Of a stretch of DNA of 54,813 nucleotides, positions 43,539 to 53,374 are shown one piece after another; positions within the stretch are counted from its first letter, which is position 1; every line of letters begins with the position of its first letter. The position numbers and the translations under genes were made by a program. The stretch comes from Candidatus Omnitrophota bacterium. Its GTDB lineage: Bacteria > Omnitrophota > Gorgyraeia > 2-01-FULL-45-10. The DNA is taken from contig JAUYOL010000036.1 of the NCBI GenBank assembly GCA_030695905.1, forward strand, positions 1-54,813. The letters run 5' to 3'. A model generated the notes under the pieces. The model did no database searches, was not told where the DNA came from, and was given only the letters and a program-made list of their open reading frames with translations.

Positions 43539-45253
43539 TCTCTTACCTTATCTAAAACCTCTTCTACGCTGATATCGGAGAGGTTATTTTTTTCGATAAC
43601 TATATTTCCACTTCCCCACGGCCCCCATCTTTTAGGACCTTTACCCGGCATATCATTTCTAAATAACGCGATTACTGGCGTCCCTACGCTGCAGGCAAGA
43701 TGCACCGGACCCGAATCTCCGGAAATTAAAAGCCCTGACTTCTTTAATATAGCCGCCAGTTGCGGCAGCGTCGTCTTACCTGTTAGATTCAATATGCGGT
43801 CATTTATATAATTGAAGCTTGCGCTTTTTTCTATTTCATCCTTGCCGCCCACAATCACAACATCCAGGTTAAATTCTTTTACCAACTTTAGCGCCAATTC
43901 GCGAAACCGTTCCACGGGCCACTGTTTTATAGCGTCACTTGTCCAGGGGTGGATGACGATTAATCCCACCGCCGCGGTGAAATCCCGGCTAATTGGCATA
44001 GCGCCGCAGCAGCGTAATTCCGTTTCGTTAATTTTCAAAGAAAGGCTTTTATCTTTCGTATCGGCTCCGACTATTCTTACAAGATCGAGGTTATATTCAA
44101 TCTCGTGCTTTTGTGCAAGATATTTCCTGTCTTCTATCTTTTTCGTCAGAAGAAAATCCCACTTATGCGCATAACCAATACGCTCCGGGATACCGGCTAT
44201 CTTTACCGCTATATTGGAATCTTTCGAAGGATTCATTACAAATACAATATCTATACTCTTTTTCTTTAGCAGGCCGGAGAATTTAAGGATATCGACCATA
44301 GAATGCTTTCCACTCTTCCACACGATAACTTCATCAACATTAGGAATCTTCGCAGCAATTTCTTTTACATGATTATCCACAGCCAATATTATTTTTGAGG
44401 CTGGAAATTTTTCTTTTAACGCGCGTATTGCCGGGATATTGAGCAAGAATTCACCAAATCTGTCATTTCTCATAACGAGAATGTTTTTTCTATCTTTGAC
44501 TAACTCCCAAACCTTCGCCCACTTTAAGAAATGCACCCATGAAAAAAGGATAGCAAATACAAATCCATACAGTCCCTCTTTATAACCCTTGTTTTTAATA
44601 TACATCTTTTTAAATAGCTTGGCTGGTTTCGCTCTAAGATTATATTTTATGTTCCTAATGGAAAGATCTTTCTCCGTATCGATAATATCCCTGGCCTGCA
44701 AATCCGTATATCTATTCTGTCTATCGATAAACTCCGATATCGAATCAAACGGGGTATGCATAATATCGGCATCAAGGTGTCCCACATCCCCGTCAACTAT
44801 CATCTTTTCATGCACCCTTCCTTCATATCGAGCCTTATTTTTCCTAAAAAGATGCTGGGACCAGTGATACCATCCGCCATAAGTAAAAGCGTGGCCCAAA
44901 AATATATTCTTTCTCCTGAACTTAAAGGCGTTATAATTCGTGGCCGGCAAAATCAGGTCGCACTTTTGCTTAAAGTCATCCGTTATGACCTCGTCACTGT
45001 CAAGCTGCAGCACCCATTGGCTGGAGGCTTTGTCGCTACCAAAGTTTCTTTCGGCTGAAAACTCTCCGAGAAATTTATGTGGATAAACTTTTGCGTTAAA
45101 ACTTTCCACTATTTTGGCAGTATTGTCAGTGCTCTCGCCGTCAACAATAATAATTTCATCCGCCCAGCCGGTAAGCGATTTCAGGCAATCGCCTATCTTC
45201 TTTTCCGAATTTTTGGACAGAACCACTGCAGATATGGAATAATTCTTTGGCAT
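43502..45253 (-). CDS. Two-domain glycosyltransferase: GT2 fused to GT9
   Basis: The 583-residue protein joins two enzymes. Residues 1-250 are a WaaE/KdtX-like GT2 domain: SAVVLSKNSEKKIGDCL, IVDGESTDNT, LDSDEVIT and a basic C-terminal part. Residues about 258-583 are a GT9 heptosyltransferase-like domain: VMRNDRFGEFLLNIPAIRAL, VIHPWTSDAIKQWP and SGDSGPVHLACSVGTPVIALF. The junction lacks a stop and keeps a clear frame. Fusion suggests successive transfer of a heptose and a hexose to one acceptor. It follows the ligase gene by 2 bases. Confidence 0.87.
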   Translation of the reverse strand: MPKNYSISAVVLSKNSEKKIGDCLKSLTGWADEIIIVDGESTDNTAKIVESFNAKVYPHKFLGEFSAERNFGSDKASSQWVLQLDSDEVITDDFKQKCDLILPATNYNAFKFRRKNIFLGHAFTYGGWYHWSQHLFRKNKARYEGRVHEKMIVDGDVGHLDADIMHTPFDSISEFIDRQNRYTDLQARDIIDTEKDLSIRNIKYNLRAKPAKLFKKMYIKNKGYKEGLYGFVFAILFSWVHFLKWAKVWELVKDRKNILVMRNDRFGEFLLNIPAIRALKEKFPASKIILAVDNHVKEIAAKIPNVDEVIVWKSGKHSMVDILKFSGLLKKKSIDIVFVMNPSKDSNIAVKIAGIPERIGYAHKWDFLLTKKIEDRKYLAQKHEIEYNLDLVRIVGADTKDKSLSLKINETELRCCGAMPISRDFTAAVGLIVIHPWTSDAIKQWPVERFRELALKLVKEFNLDVVIVGGKDEIEKSASFNYINDRILNLTGKTTLPQLAAILKKSGLLISGDSGPVHLACSVGTPVIALFRNDMPGKGPKRWGPWGSGNIVIEKNNLSDISVEEVLDKVREWKNSSSSILSV

Positions 45254-45255
45254 AT

Positions 45256-46452
45256 TTAAATTTTTTCTTCCAAAAACTTATTTAACGACACTATGTATGC
45301 GGTCATCACCCAAAAAAGAGTGGTAAGCCTTAGAGAAAATAGATTGGTATCCAGCCCAGACTGTATAAGAAATGCCACATAGCCGGCCAGTGCACCTAAA
45401 AGTATAAATCCTTCGACGCCGCTTTTTATTTTCTTCCTTAGATCTCGCACTGTTTGTTTTACTACAATAAATATGGCTGAAAGGAAAGCGGCAAGCCCGA
45501 ATATTCCTATCTCAGACCACATCTGCAGATATGAGTTATGAGAGTACATAATACCCCAATATTCCGATGGCTTATAAATAGGAAAGTACCTGGAAAAAGT
45601 ATTGACACCAAAACCAAAAAAAGGATGCACTTTAATCATCTCCCATGTGCCCTTCCATAGCTGAGTCCTCTCCCATACCGTATTTTGTTCAAAAGCAAAA
45701 AGTCCCTTAATTCTGTCGAAGCCATGCGGGGACAACATAACAACCGATATTATTGCTAAAGGAATAATAACCGAAATTTTCTTATTATAAAAATAGAAGT
45801 AGACTATCATGCCTAACAGAAAAGCTACCCATGCCCCTCTGGACGAGGTCCTTATAAGACAGTAGGCTCCCAAGATACAGTTTATTGCAATAAAGGCCCT
45901 GTGGTTCTTTTTAAAGTAAGGACATAAAAAACAGAGCGATATAGGTAAAATGGCTATTATATATGCCGCAAAATCGTTGGGATGAGCAAATGAACCCGAT
46001 ATTCTGTGTAATTTGTCGGTAAGGGCGATCTCATTATGCCGCACCATATCGAAATTAAATACCGACTGAAATATCCCATTAAAAAAAGTAAAGCATGATA
46101 TACCCACAATCACCCAAAATGTTCTGCCGAGCAGTTTTTTGTTACCGCTAAAAAAGTCGGTAAGGGCGAAGAATAGGAATACAAATTTAATTATTCGCAA
46201 AAACCCTCGTATACTCTCGTTAAAGTAGGCACTCCTAAAAAATGTCACCAATATAACTGCACACAATATATATATTGGAAAATTAATAGGTGTTTTAGGC
46301 AGCTTGTAGCTTTTTAGGAATAACTTCTTTACGATGAAAAAGCATATTGTGGATATAGCAAATATCTCTGTTGCGGAATTTGAAAAAGTAATACCTAGTA
46401 AAAGGAGATATATAGAAGCTTCGGTCAAAATATTAAATGTATTAATAAGCAT
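45256..46452 (-). CDS. O-antigen ligase/polymerase family membrane protein
   Basis: The 398-residue protein has about eleven membrane segments and a large loop in the second half. The Wzy_C/WaaL family is indicated by HPNDFAAYIIAILPI, RTSSRGAWVAFLLGM and the loop GTWEMIKVHPFFGFGVNTF followed by MYSHNSYLQMWSEIGIFG, the periplasmic catalytic-histidine type region. It either ligates finished O-chains to lipid A core or polymerises repeat units. It overlaps the initiating transferase gene by 11 bases. Confidence 0.87.
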   Translation of the reverse strand: MLINTFNILTEASIYLLLLGITFSNSATEIFAISTICFFIVKKLFLKSYKLPKTPINFPIYILCAVILVTFFRSAYFNESIRGFLRIIKFVFLFFALTDFFSGNKKLLGRTFWVIVGISCFTFFNGIFQSVFNFDMVRHNEIALTDKLHRISGSFAHPNDFAAYIIAILPISLCFLCPYFKKNHRAFIAINCILGAYCLIRTSSRGAWVAFLLGMIVYFYFYNKKISVIIPLAIISVVMLSPHGFDRIKGLFAFEQNTVWERTQLWKGTWEMIKVHPFFGFGVNTFSRYFPIYKPSEYWGIMYSHNSYLQMWSEIGIFGLAAFLSAIFIVVKQTVRDLRKKIKSGVEGFILLGALAGYVAFLIQSGLDTNLFSLRLTTLFWVMTAYIVSLNKFLEEKI

Positions 46453-47845
46453 TTTTCAGCGCAAATAGCGACATAAGTATTATTTTAAGATCGAACCATA
46501 TCGACCAGTTTTCAGCATAATATAAATCATATTTGACCCTGGATTCTATCGGCGTTCCCTGCCTAAACCCATTCACCTGTGCCCATCCGGTCATACCGGC
46601 CTTTATATGGTGGCGGCTCATGTAGCGCGGTATGCCGTCTTTAAATTGATCTACAAAATAAGGTCTTTCCGGCCTGGGTCCAACAAGGCTCATATCGCCC
46701 TTGAGAACGTTGAATAGCTGCGGAAGCTCATCAATATTGTACATTCTTAGAAATCGTCCTATTCTTGTACATCGCTCATCATTTTCCTGCGCAAATACCG
46801 GACCTGTCTGAACCTCTGCCTCGGGACGCATCGTCCTGAACTTATATATTTTGAATATTCTGCCCCCTTCGGTCACTCTTTCCTGCAAGAATAAAACCAT
46901 CCCCCTTGAATCCAGTTTCACAATAATGGCTACGAGGGCTAAAAAAGGAGAAATAGCGACGATACCAATGCCTGAAGCTAAAAAATCCACAACTCTTTTC
47001 AGGAACCTATTATGCGCATAATTCAAGGGCGATTCTTTTATCCTGATCAGATTTAAACCATTTATATTCTCCACTTCGAATTGCTGAATAAGAACGTCAA
47101 ATAGGTCCGCTACTATCTTGAATGTTACCAGCCTTTTTTCCGATTCAAGTATCATGGCAATGATCTTCTTCCTGGGTAATTCAAGATCTGACAGTATTAC
47201 CTCATCCGGCTTTACTGCGTTAAGAACCTCTTCGAAATTCTCAATGGACCCTAAATTTTTCATCAGGATAGGATATTCCTGCGTAACTTTTCTGGAAGAT
47301 ACAACACCCACGATATCGCCATATTGCCTGAAATACCGCTCGTGAGATTTGATTATCTCCATGCTTTCAGGCTTGCCGACTATAATTATCCTCTTTCTTG
47401 TTTTGGGCAAAATTCTTCTTTTATAAAATATGCCCAACAGATACCTGGAAAACGCGAGCAATATGACCAGGTTTACCCATGTAATAAATATCAGGGACCT
47501 GGAGTAAGCCCTCTCTCTGTAAAAAAACGTGCCTGCGAGAACAAAGAGCATCGTTATTCCGACGCTTTTAAATATGGAAAAGAAATAATCGATAAATTTT
47601 TTTGTAGGATCCGGACGATAAAGACTTTGTGAGTTCATTACCAAAATAAGAAGGACCGCTATCCATAATACGGGTAAATAGTAATGGTCCAAGGATGGTA
47701 TGCCCAAAGGAGTTGAAAAAAAGTTGGAATGAAAACGTACTTCATACGAAAGAAATAGCGCGAAGAATATAACGAGAGAATCTCCCGCCATCAGGAGGCC
47801 GGAGAAGAACATGTTAAGCCTTTTTTTATTCAGAATGGATATCAT
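46442..47845 (-). CDS. Polyprenyl-phosphate sugar-1-phosphotransferase (initiating transferase)
   Basis: These enzymes start glycan synthesis by moving a sugar 1-phosphate to undecaprenyl phosphate. The 467 residues have four N-terminal membrane helices, a nucleotide-binding-like cytosolic domain (about 155-260) and the C-terminal catalytic domain. The latter shows [15 protein letters not shown], the KFRTM motif in [38 protein letters not shown] and [11 protein letters not shown]. WcaJ/WbaP-type is the best fit; whether it uses glucose, galactose or another sugar is not visible. It overlaps the GT4 gene upstream by 4 bases. Confidence 0.93.
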   Translation of the reverse strand: MISILNKKRLNMFFSGLLMAGDSLVIFFALFLSYEVRFHSNFFSTPLGIPSLDHYYLPVLWIAVLLILVMNSQSLYRPDPTKKFIDYFFSIFKSVGITMLFVLAGTFFYRERAYSRSLIFITWVNLVILLAFSRYLLGIFYKRRILPKTRKRIIIVGKPESMEIIKSHERYFRQYGDIVGVVSSRKVTQEYPILMKNLGSIENFEEVLNAVKPDEVILSDLELPRKKIIAMILESEKRLVTFKIVADLFDVLIQQFEVENINGLNLIRIKESPLNYAHNRFLKRVVDFLASGIGIVAISPFLALVAIIVKLDSRGMVLFLQERVTEGGRIFKIYKFRTMRPEAEVQTGPVFAQENDERCTRIGRFLRMYNIDELPQLFNVLKGDMSLVGPRPERPYFVDQFKDGIPRYMSRHHIKAGMTGWAQVNGFRQGTPIESRVKYDLYYAENWSIWFDLKIILMSLFALKNAY

Positions 47846-48975
47846 ACAATAACCCTTCCCGCCCTCTCCTTTACAAAATTTTTTATGCCGCTAACAAATT
47901 TATCTTCAGAAAATCTTTCAGCATTGTGCCTGCAATCTGTGGGATTAAACTCACCCTCTCTCTTTTCGAATTCATTTATAGCTTCTATGAGTGAATCCGC
48001 AGTCTGTTCAAAAAAGAATAACCCTGTGGGATTAGTATTTTTTGAAGCGCCATTTATAGGGATAACCGTCTCTGTCATGCCACCCAAGCCAAACGCTATT
48101 ACCGGAAGCCCTAGGGCTTGCGCCTCTACGGGCGCTATGCCGAAGTCCTCGAAAGCCGCAAATAAAAAAGCTTTTGCCCCTTCACAAATCTTAACAACCT
48201 CGTCGTGATTAACCCATCCGGTAAATTTGATATTGGGAGAGCTTTTCTTGGCTTCCCATTCCTTCCGGACATTGCCATCTCCCACAATGACCAATTTTTT
48301 ATCCGGCATCCTGTTAAAAGCTTCTATCATTATATCAACTCTCTTATACGGCACAAGGGCCGATACACACACATAGTAATCACCTTTTTTGCGTAATGGA
48401 TTAAATCTGAACTTGTCAATTTCAACCGGAGGATATATTACTGTCGAATCTCGATTATATACATCCCTTATTCTGTCTTTTATGGTATTTGAAATCGCGA
48501 CAAATTCATCTACCCTTGGCAATGTGTTCAAATCCCATTTCTTCAGATATTCACCAAATAATCGTACAAGCGATCTTTTCCATGGAGGGTATGAACCAAA
48601 ATACTGATCAAATAGCACCCACATATAGCGCATAGGGCTGTAACAGTAACAAAAATGGAAGGATCCTTCGGGCTTTTTAACCCCCTTTGCCACACAATGC
48701 GAAGAGCTTATGACAAGATCGTACCCTTTTAGGTTAAAACTTTCCACCGCTAATGGGAAAAGAGGTAAATAATTTCTGTATTTTGTCTTGATGCCGGGGA
48801 AATTCTGTAAAAAAGATGTATGGATGGGCCGCTCTTCAAGAATAGAATCTACGGAACCCTTATCATGAATAAGCGTGAATAGTTCAGCTTGGGGGAATAT
48901 TTTGCAGAAAACATTGAGGATTCTTTCTCCTCCGCGCATCCCCAGAAGCCAATCGTGAACTATCGCCACCCTCAT
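47842..48975 (-). CDS. GT4 glycosyltransferase
   Basis: A GT-B retaining enzyme of 377 residues. The N-lobe has VAIVHDWLLGMRGGERIL, typical of a subgroup near exopolysaccharide initiating transferases, and SPMRYMWVLFDQYF. The donor-binding lobe has YVCVSALVPYKRVDIMIEAF, VGDGNVRKEW and FEDFGIAPVEAQALGLPVIAF with the paired acidic residues. Its first 31 codons overlap the end of the preceding GT4 gene in another frame. The donor sugar is not predicted. Confidence 0.87.
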   Translation of the reverse strand: MRVAIVHDWLLGMRGGERILNVFCKIFPQAELFTLIHDKGSVDSILEERPIHTSFLQNFPGIKTKYRNYLPLFPLAVESFNLKGYDLVISSSHCVAKGVKKPEGSFHFCYCYSPMRYMWVLFDQYFGSYPPWKRSLVRLFGEYLKKWDLNTLPRVDEFVAISNTIKDRIRDVYNRDSTVIYPPVEIDKFRFNPLRKKGDYYVCVSALVPYKRVDIMIEAFNRMPDKKLVIVGDGNVRKEWEAKKSSPNIKFTGWVNHDEVVKICEGAKAFLFAAFEDFGIAPVEAQALGLPVIAFGLGGMTETVIPINGASKNTNPTGLFFFEQTADSLIEAINEFEKREGEFNPTDCRHNAERFSEDKFVSGIKNFVKERAGRVIV

Positions 48976-50074
48976 TATAGATCTTTCTATATAATTCTAC
49001 AGTTCTATCGGCAGTATCCTGCCAATTAAATCGCTTGGTATTTTCCAAGCCTTTGGCTATAAGCGCTTTTCTTATATCATTATTAGACAGTACATTATAC
49101 AGATTTTCGTATATTTGGTCAATATAAGACGGGTTGACCGGTAAAATGCCATCGTGACCTATCTCTCTATGAACGGGTATGTCACTGCAGACCACGGGCA
49201 ACCCACAGGATTGAGCTTCCAATATAGTGAGCCCAAACCCCTCGTACAATGACAGGTTAAATAAACAAGAAGCGAGATTATATATTACAGCCAGCTCTTT
49301 ATCGCTTTCCACTTCACCTAAATACAGAACCCCATCTTTCTTTATATCAATATCCTGGCTTAGCCTGCCCACCATAACAAGATGCGCTTCGGGAACTCTT
49401 TGTTTGAGGTTACTAAAGGCATCTAAAAGAGTTTTTATATTCTTGTGTCTCCTGATGCTTCCGACATATAATAAGAATTTATCCGGCAGATTGTATTTTT
49501 CTTTTACACTTTGCAGGTATGCCGAATCAGTGATTTTTTTGAAAACATCATCGACTCCTTCGTAAATAACCGCCACACCGCGGCGGTGGGAACACATAAA
49601 ACTACTTGCACACCGCGGCGGTAAAAACCTCTTCGACAACTCATCCTTCGTCGCCTGCGAAACACATATCACTGCTTTAGCAGACTTTAATATCCTATTC
49701 ATCATAAACCTCATATACACCGGAGCTAATCTTCCGCTGGCCCCTTCCGGATAAATAATATGTATGAGATCATGGACAGTCGCAATAAGACTAAACTTTG
49801 CCAGAACAGGGATATTATAGTGAGGCACGTGAAGAATATCGTCCTTAATAATACTCTTTAGTTTTAAGAAACTGATCTGCTCCTGAATTGAATATATAGG
49901 ATAGTCAAAATCTATGACATTCTTCTCTATACCTAAAAGCTTTTTTATTTTTTTCTTATTGCCAAGAAGATACAGGTCAACCGACCCAGCTTCTCCAATA
50001 AGAGACAAAAGACACCTTATATACCTGCCTATTCCTGGATGGTCTATCATTCGAGCATCGAAATACACCTTCAT
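48884..50074 (-). CDS. GT4 glycosyltransferase with a palindrome-encoded insertion
   Basis: A mannosyltransferase-like GT4 of 396 residues: DARMIDHPGIGRYIRCLL at the start, TVHDLIHIIYPEG, then LYVGSIRRHKNIKTLLDAF and SLYEGFGLTILEAQSCGLPVVCSD. Between KRF (to 150) and VIYEGVDDVF (from 169) are 18 extra residues, LPPRCASSFMCSHRRGVA, encoded by the repeat at 49574-49622. Relatives join these segments with a short link. The last 30 residues are encoded over the start of the next gene (92-base overlap) and carry no family motif, so the ancestral stop may have been lost. The frame is otherwise intact. Confidence 0.85.
   Translation of the reverse strand: MKVYFDARMIDHPGIGRYIRCLLSLIGEAGSVDLYLLGNKKKIKKLLGIEKNVIDFDYPIYSIQEQISFLKLKSIIKDDILHVPHYNIPVLAKFSLIATVHDLIHIIYPEGASGRLAPVYMRFMMNRILKSAKAVICVSQATKDELSKRFLPPRCASSFMCSHRRGVAVIYEGVDDVFKKITDSAYLQSVKEKYNLPDKFLLYVGSIRRHKNIKTLLDAFSNLKQRVPEAHLVMVGRLSQDIDIKKDGVLYLGEVESDKELAVIYNLASCLFNLSLYEGFGLTILEAQSCGLPVVCSDIPVHREIGHDGILPVNPSYIDQIYENLYNVLSNNDIRKALIAKGLENTKRFNWQDTADRTVELYRKIYNEGGDSSRLASGDARRRKNPQCFLQNIPPS
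49574..49622. repeat. Palindromic element in frame within a GT4 gene
   Basis: CACACCGCGGCGGT occurs twice (49574-49587 and 49609-49622), 21 bases apart. ACCGCGGCGGT is a palindrome with an unpaired centre, so the copies are both direct and inverted repeats. The arms and the spacer motif CTACT resemble the intergenic element at 41385-41438, so they appear to be one family. Confidence 0.75.
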
Positions 50075-51189
50075 CGTTCAAGCCCTTTCACCGCATCTAT
50101 TACCTCTTCGACAGATATCGATGTCATGCATTCATTAGTTTTTGCTTCGGGACAGATCTTGTTTTCACATGGCTTGCATTTCGTATCTTTATACACAAAT
50201 TTTACATTCGGACTATTCTGAATCCACAATTGGGGTATATTGGTCCCGGAACATATTATTACCGACGAAACATTCAATGCCGCCGCTATATTGGCAGGCC
50301 CTGAATCAAGCCCGATAAAAAATCCTGCATCTTTGATCAAGTACGCCAATTGAGGCAAGTTAATACCCCCTCTCAGATCAATAACATCGTTAAAAATACC
50401 GGCATCTTCTTTGGAGCCTACGAGAAAAACATTATAGCCATTTTCTTTTAACCAATTAATTATCTTTTGAAAATTACCAATCGGCCACTCTTTGGCCTTT
50501 GCTCCGGCAAACGGATGCAATACAACGGATTTCTTGCTGCCTGGGCCGAACTCCTTTTTAATCTCGTTAACAACACTTATATCTTTATCGTTAAAATAAA
50601 CTTCCGGCAGCCTGCTTTCTACCTGAATATTTATCTTTTCCAACAAAGATAAATTTCTATCAATTATATGGCTATCTCTATCATACCTGCCCTCTGCATG
50701 CAGAAGAAAACCGCCGCCGGTAATTGGGTAACCAACTCTATATCTTACACCTCCCAGCCACATCAATAATATCGACAAGAGATCGCCGCGGGAGTCTATC
50801 CCTATGTCAAAGGACAAGGCCTTTATGTCTTTTATTACACGGCTCAATCCCTTCAGCATAGATGACCTATCGTTACGCGCAAGATAAAAAGGCGAAAATG
50901 TTATTACTTTGTCTATATACGGATTTCTATACGCCAACTCTTTTGATACCGAGTTTATCAAAACTGTGATTTTTGCATCCGGAAATTTATTTTTAAGGTT
51001 TTTGAATAACGGGGTTGTGCATATAAAATCGCCTATGTGATCAAGGCGAACTACAAGTATTTTTTTTGGGCTTAACGGAACGGGCGGCTTTAAAAGCTTC
51101 GCGGGAAAAAAAATGACGCTCCCTATAATATCAAGGAGCGGGATAAAGAGCTTGTATCTATTTTTCTTAAATGTATATTTCATAGGCAC
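50071..51189 (-). CDS. GT9 heptosyltransferase-family protein
   Basis: The second stand-alone GT9 protein, 372 residues. After a basic, partly hydrophobic N-terminal 40 residues comes the GT9 N-lobe, VVRLDHIGDFICTTPLFKNL, with its conserved aspartate. The C-lobe holds VLHPFAGAKAKEWP and GLDSGPANIAAALNVSSVIICSG. Near the end CKPCENKICPEAKTNECM gives the cysteine cluster also seen in the other GT9. It overlaps GT4 genes by 4 and 1 bases. Heptose is the likeliest donor but is not proven. Confidence 0.87.
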   Translation of the reverse strand: MPMKYTFKKNRYKLFIPLLDIIGSVIFFPAKLLKPPVPLSPKKILVVRLDHIGDFICTTPLFKNLKNKFPDAKITVLINSVSKELAYRNPYIDKVITFSPFYLARNDRSSMLKGLSRVIKDIKALSFDIGIDSRGDLLSILLMWLGGVRYRVGYPITGGGFLLHAEGRYDRDSHIIDRNLSLLEKINIQVESRLPEVYFNDKDISVVNEIKKEFGPGSKKSVVLHPFAGAKAKEWPIGNFQKIINWLKENGYNVFLVGSKEDAGIFNDVIDLRGGINLPQLAYLIKDAGFFIGLDSGPANIAAALNVSSVIICSGTNIPQLWIQNSPNVKFVYKDTKCKPCENKICPEAKTNECMTSISVEEVIDAVKGLER

Positions 51190-52241
51190 TATATTTTCAG
51201 GATGCCCTTATATACTTCTATGTTTTTCCGTGCGGCAACTTCCCACAAAAATTCTTTCTTTATATGGTTTCTCAGATTATCATTCTTATCCTGGCGTAAA
51301 ACTTTTTCCACGGCGCGCCTTATATCTGCCGGATTGGCAGGATTAAAATATTCCGCAAATCCGTGAAAATACTCTTTTGTACAGCCTTTATCCGTTGTCG
51401 CGATCTTTGCGCCGGCCAGGCCTGCCTCCAGCGCAGCCAAACCCGGTGTCTCAAACCACCCTTGCGAGACGAAACAAGCGCAAGTATTGTAAGCGGATTT
51501 TAAAAGAGGGTCTTCGTGCCCTAACCTTTCGATAAATACGACGTTGCCGCCGCCCTGGGATTTACACTTATCATAATAATCTTTATAATCAGAGACTGGG
51601 CTACCAATTATAACCAATGGCACCTCAAAACCCTTCAGGGCCCTTATCAGATTCAGCTGATTCTTTCTCGGTTCTATCCTCCCTACGGATAAAACAAATT
51701 TTTTTATCCCGTATTTCGATATGAAAATATTTCTATCACCTTCGGCGAAACTTTTGTCTACGCAGTTAGGTATTACATGCATCTTCTTCCCGTCTATCAG
51801 GAAGAGCCTTTCAAGCTGCCTTTTTTCGATATATGAATTGGGTACCAAGGCGTCTGCCAGAAGGAGCATCCTGCGCCTGCCAGAAGGAAAATACGGGAAT
51901 AGAACTTTCGTAAGATGGCGGACACATGAGATCATTTTGCTCTTCATGCTCCCCTGTTCGTAGAGCGCCCTTTGGAAGGTTGAAAAGAATACGGGGTCCA
52001 GGACTATCTTTACGCCCTTATTTTTCGCGGTCTTCATCAATCCGAGGCAATCCTTTACGGCACCGATGACATGAAGGATATCGAAATCATCCAGTTTGTC
52101 ATTCCACATATCAAAAAGCTTACAATAGATACCCTCTTTTTCCAGATACTCCCTTGTCTTAAGAAGCAGAATTTCGCCGCCGCCTATATTCTGGAACGCA
52201 GAAGGATATACGAAGAATGCGACCCTTATCTGTTTTGGCAT
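51189..52241 (-). CDS. GT4 glycosyltransferase
   Basis: GT-B enzyme of 350 residues starting MPKQIRVAFFVYPSAFQNIGGG. A 25-residue upstream extension lies over the wecB end and has no family similarity; the chosen ATG has AAGGTG four bases before it and sits 2 bases after the wecB stop. The C-lobe contains VLSVGRIEPRKNQLNLIRAL and FVSQGWFETPGLAALEAGLAGAKI, where the conserved EX7E pair is recognisable. The sugar is unknown. Confidence 0.85.
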   Translation of the reverse strand: MPKQIRVAFFVYPSAFQNIGGGEILLLKTREYLEKEGIYCKLFDMWNDKLDDFDILHVIGAVKDCLGLMKTAKNKGVKIVLDPVFFSTFQRALYEQGSMKSKMISCVRHLTKVLFPYFPSGRRRMLLLADALVPNSYIEKRQLERLFLIDGKKMHVIPNCVDKSFAEGDRNIFISKYGIKKFVLSVGRIEPRKNQLNLIRALKGFEVPLVIIGSPVSDYKDYYDKCKSQGGGNVVFIERLGHEDPLLKSAYNTCACFVSQGWFETPGLAALEAGLAGAKIATTDKGCTKEYFHGFAEYFNPANPADIRRAVEKVLRQDKNDNLRNHIKKEFLWEVAARKNIEVYKGILKI

Positions 52242-52243
52242 AT

Positions 52244-53374
52244 TCACCTTAAATTTTTTAACAATACAGAGAGCATCTTCTCTGCCGCGTGACCGTCGCC
52301 GAACGGGTTCGCCCAACCCCCTCTTTTATCAGCCATCTTTAAAGATGCCTTCAGGATGGTACCCGGTTTTATCCCGCCGAGCATATTTGAACCTACTTTC
52401 ACTGTTTCCGGCCGCTCCGTGTTTTCGCGCAACGTAACACACGGCACTTTTAGTATACAGGCCTCTTCCTGAACCCCGCCTGAATCGGTCAGTATCAAAG
52501 AGGCACATGCCTCAAGATTCAGGAATGATAGAAAATCTACGGGTGCCAATACGCTGACATTGCGGCCGAATCTCAATTTAAACCTCTCCATCTTTTTTAC
52601 TGTTCGCGGATGCGCCGGGAATATCACAGGCATCCTGAGAGTTTCCGCTACCAGCTTAATACCGCGCACAATCGATGAAAACCTCTCCTTCGAATCGACA
52701 TTCTCCTGCCTATGCAAAGTCAGCAATATGTAATTATTCTTTTTTATTTTATGCACATTGAGAATGTTATTTTTTTGGCGGGCCAGCTTCAGATTTGCAG
52801 ACACGGCATCGACTATAGTGTTGCCGGTTATATAAATATTTCCTTCAGGCACGCCTTCCTTTAAAACCAGACATTTTTCTACGGCGGTGGGTACAAACAG
52901 AAAGTCCGATATGTGATCCACTATGAACCTGTTTATCTCCTCCGGCATCGTCCTGTCAAAACTCCTCAAACCGGCCTCTACATGAGCGACTTTAATATCG
53001 AACCCCGTGTAACTTTTTGTGGTCGAGATCTTTTCTGCTGTCATTGCACCCGCAAGGACCGTGTTAGTATCGCCCTGGACTATGACCGCCCTGGGCATAT
53101 CTTTCAAAAGTATCCGTTCGATCTCTATGAGCATTCTCCCGGTATGCTCGCCCTGCAGGTAAGGCGCTCTCGATCTTATATCCAGGCGATAATCCGGTTT
53201 AGGCAGGCCGAGTTCCTTAAAAAATACCCTGTCCATATCATAAGAATAGTGTTGGCCCGAGTGGATTATATTAAAAGGGATGCGCCTTTTCTGGCACAAC
53301 CTTATTAGCGGAGAAAGTTTTATTATCTCGGGCCTTGTCCCCAGTATAAAAGTAAGAAGTATTTTTTTCCTCAT
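52244..53374 (-). CDS. wecB: UDP-N-acetylglucosamine 2-epimerase (non-hydrolysing)
   Basis: WecB interconverts UDP-GlcNAc and UDP-ManNAc, supplying N-acetylmannosamine for surface polysaccharide. The 376 residues carry LGTRPEIIKLSPLI, the catalytic HVEAGLRSFDRTMPEEINR (near 131-150), TGNTIVDAV, TLHRQENVD, and the donor lobe LTDSGGVQEEACILKVP with RENTERPETV. It overlaps the toroid gene by 4 bases. No wecC is present in the window. Confidence 0.94.
   Translation of the reverse strand: MRKKILLTFILGTRPEIIKLSPLIRLCQKRRIPFNIIHSGQHYSYDMDRVFFKELGLPKPDYRLDIRSRAPYLQGEHTGRMLIEIERILLKDMPRAVIVQGDTNTVLAGAMTAEKISTTKSYTGFDIKVAHVEAGLRSFDRTMPEEINRFIVDHISDFLFVPTAVEKCLVLKEGVPEGNIYITGNTIVDAVSANLKLARQKNNILNVHKIKKNNYILLTLHRQENVDSKERFSSIVRGIKLVAETLRMPVIFPAHPRTVKKMERFKLRFGRNVSVLAPVDFLSFLNLEACASLILTDSGGVQEEACILKVPCVTLRENTERPETVKVGSNMLGGIKPGTILKASLKMADKRGGWANPFGDGHAAEKMLSVLLKNLR

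Noticed and set aside
52242-52316. 25-codon extension of a GT4 gene into the wecB end
   Set aside because: The extension is basic and unlike the family, and MPKQIRVAFF has a good ribosome-binding site just after the wecB stop.
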